DNA from: Nitrosomonas sp.
GTDB lineage: Bacteria > Pseudomonadota > Gammaproteobacteria > Burkholderiales > Nitrosomonadaceae
Reading direction: 5' to 3'
NCBI GenBank assembly: GCA_020890945.1
Contig: JAJHPK010000057.1
Location: 1-64,000 of the forward strand
DNA: 64,000 bases
In this document: in pieces, positions 63,012 to 64,000 of the stretch
Layout of the letters: each line of letters starts with the position of its first letter
Numbering within the stretch: position 1 is the first letter of the stretch
Made by a program: the position numbers and the translations under genes
Notes under the pieces: model-generated
What the model saw: only the letters and a program-made list of their open reading frames with translations
What the model was told of the DNA's origin: nothing
Databases searched by the model: none

Positions 63012-64000
63012 ATGTTCAGCTTTTTTAAATCCAAAAAAAATTCAGAAGAAATCGATGAAAGCAAAACACCCGAAACTGATGAGTCAGATTCCAAGCAACA
63101 GAATGCAACCGGTTTTGCAGATCGACTCAGACTGGGCCTTACACGTACCCGACAAAACTTAGGTAAGCAACTCTCTGCTTTGTTTGGCGGCGGCAAGATT
63201 GACGAAGCATTTTATGAAGAATTGGAAACCATTCTGTTAACGTCGGATGTCGGCGTAAACGCAACGCAGCTGCTGTTAGATAATTTGCGTAAGCACGTCA
63301 AACGTGACGCTTTGACAGAATCGTCTCAACTGAAATTGGCATTAAAAGACTCCCTTGTGACAATGTTAAAACCATTAGAACAATCGTTTGATACCAATGC
63401 ACAAAAACCTTTTGTGATTATGATTACAGGTGTCAATGGTGTCGGAAAAACCACTTCCATCGGCAAATTGGCCAAATACTTTCAGTCTCAAGGCAAATCG
63501 GTTTTATTGGCGGCAGGAGATACATTTCGTGCGGCCGCACGCGAACAGTTGATAGCTTGGGGTGAGAAAAATAATGTCACAGTGATTGCACCGGATAGTG
63601 ATCCTGATAAGAAAAGCGATCCCGCTGCGGTGATTTTTGACGCCATTAATTCTGCCAAATCACGAGGCATCGATATCGTCTTAGCCGATACGGCCGGACG
63701 CTTAACAACACAATCGCATTTAATGGAAGAAATCAAAAAGGTTAAACGCGTGATTGCCAAAGCTATGCCGGACGCACCACACGAAGTGCTGCTGGTACTG
63801 GATGCCAATACCGGACAGAATGCGATTGCACAAGTAAAAGCATTTGATGAAGCGTTGAATGTAACGGGTTTGGTTTTGACAAAACTGGATGGCACAGCAA
63901 AAGGCGGCGTGGTAGCTGCTATCGTTGGACAATATGCACAAAACAATCCTCCGGCCCTGAGATTTATTGGTGTAGGTGAAGGGATCGATGACCTAAGACC
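63012..64000 (+). CDS. ftsY: Signal recognition particle receptor FtsY, 3' end outside window
   Basis: The first 329 residues of the SRP receptor GTPase that brings translating ribosomes to the membrane. A charged, acidic N-terminal A-domain (SEEIDESKTPETDESDS) is shorter than in E. coli. The NG domain shows ITGVNGVGKTTSIGKLA (P-loop), AAGDTFRAAAREQL, LADTAGRLTTQSHL and LVLTKLDGTAKGG, then FIGVGEGIDDLR at the window edge. The frame is open to the last base. Divergent from the M16 peptidase, with 87 bases between starts. Confidence 0.97.
   Translation, partial: MFSFFKSKKNSEEIDESKTPETDESDSKQQNATGFADRLRLGLTRTRQNLGKQLSALFGGGKIDEAFYEELETILLTSDVGVNATQLLLDNLRKHVKRDALTESSQLKLALKDSLVTMLKPLEQSFDTNAQKPFVIMITGVNGVGKTTSIGKLAKYFQSQGKSVLLAAGDTFRAAAREQLIAWGEKNNVTVIAPDSDPDKKSDPAAVIFDAINSAKSRGIDIVLADTAGRLTTQSHLMEEIKKVKRVIAKAMPDAPHEVLLVLDANTGQNAIAQVKAFDEALNVTGLVLTKLDGTAKGGVVAAIVGQYAQNNPPALRFIGVGEGIDDLR

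Noticed and set aside
63488..63946. 152-codon minus-strand frame opposite ftsY
   Set aside because: Antisense to the FtsY NG domain, whose motifs are unmistakable.

Overview
The window looks like a chromosomal segment of a moderately AT-rich betaproteobacterium. Gene order (aroA-cmk-rpsA-ihfB-lapA-pyrF, rpmH-rnpA-yidD-yidC-mnmE, a split-alpha pntA/pntAB/pntB operon) and protein style fit Nitrosomonadales, probably a Nitrosomonas relative. This is inference: no 16S gene and no amo or hao genes lie in the window.

Layout. 1-6.9 kb: housekeeping genes (ctaB 3' part, GlcD-type FAD oxidase, BON-domain lipoprotein, CheW-like protein, argB, trmJ, mnmE). 6.9-9.9 kb: yidC, yidD, rnpA and rpmH, read leftwards from a good promoter. 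10.1-11.1 kb: two small membrane proteins. 11.1-29.2 kb: a cell-surface island. A leftward run encodes an ABC polysaccharide exporter (wzm/wzt), a two-domain methyltransferase-like/GNAT-like protein, a 1247-residue deacetylase/multi-glycosyltransferase fusion, two more glycosyltransferases, an epimerase/reductase and a complete type I secretion system. Divergent from it is a large Cys-free RTX S-layer-like protein with its own strong terminator. Together they resemble the Caulobacter-type logic of an RTX S-layer protein exported by type I secretion and anchored on an ABC-exported O-polysaccharide. A methyltransferase with a regulatory domain follows.

30.8-36.1 kb: pyrF, lapA, ihfB, rpsA, cmk, aroA. 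36.4-46.4 kb: a ten-gene type II secretion/type IV pilus hybrid (gspG, gspF, gspE, PilM/GspL-, PilN-, PilO- and PilP-like proteins, a lipoprotein secretin with a C-terminal cohesin-like domain, two more pseudopilins, and a GspK-like pseudopilin with a long low-complexity tail). 46.5-52.5 kb: thioredoxin-like ferredoxin, alpha/beta hydrolase, NDH-2-like oxidoreductase, gluQ, mpl, D-lactate dehydrogenase family protein.

52.7-57.3 kb: a small accessory island with three decayed insertion sequences (IS1595, IS110, IS3 families), two short unknown genes that end at a 15-bp hairpin, and an acidic RTX-tail protein that is a possible type I secretion substrate. 57.4-64 kb: pntB, pntAB, pntA, an Hpt-domain protein, a Zur/Fur regulator, an M16 peptidase, and ftsY running off the right edge. 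No rRNA, tRNA or CRISPR array was recognised by eye. The most distinctive parts are the surface island, the hybrid secretion locus and the small unknown cassette at 55.2-55.8 kb.
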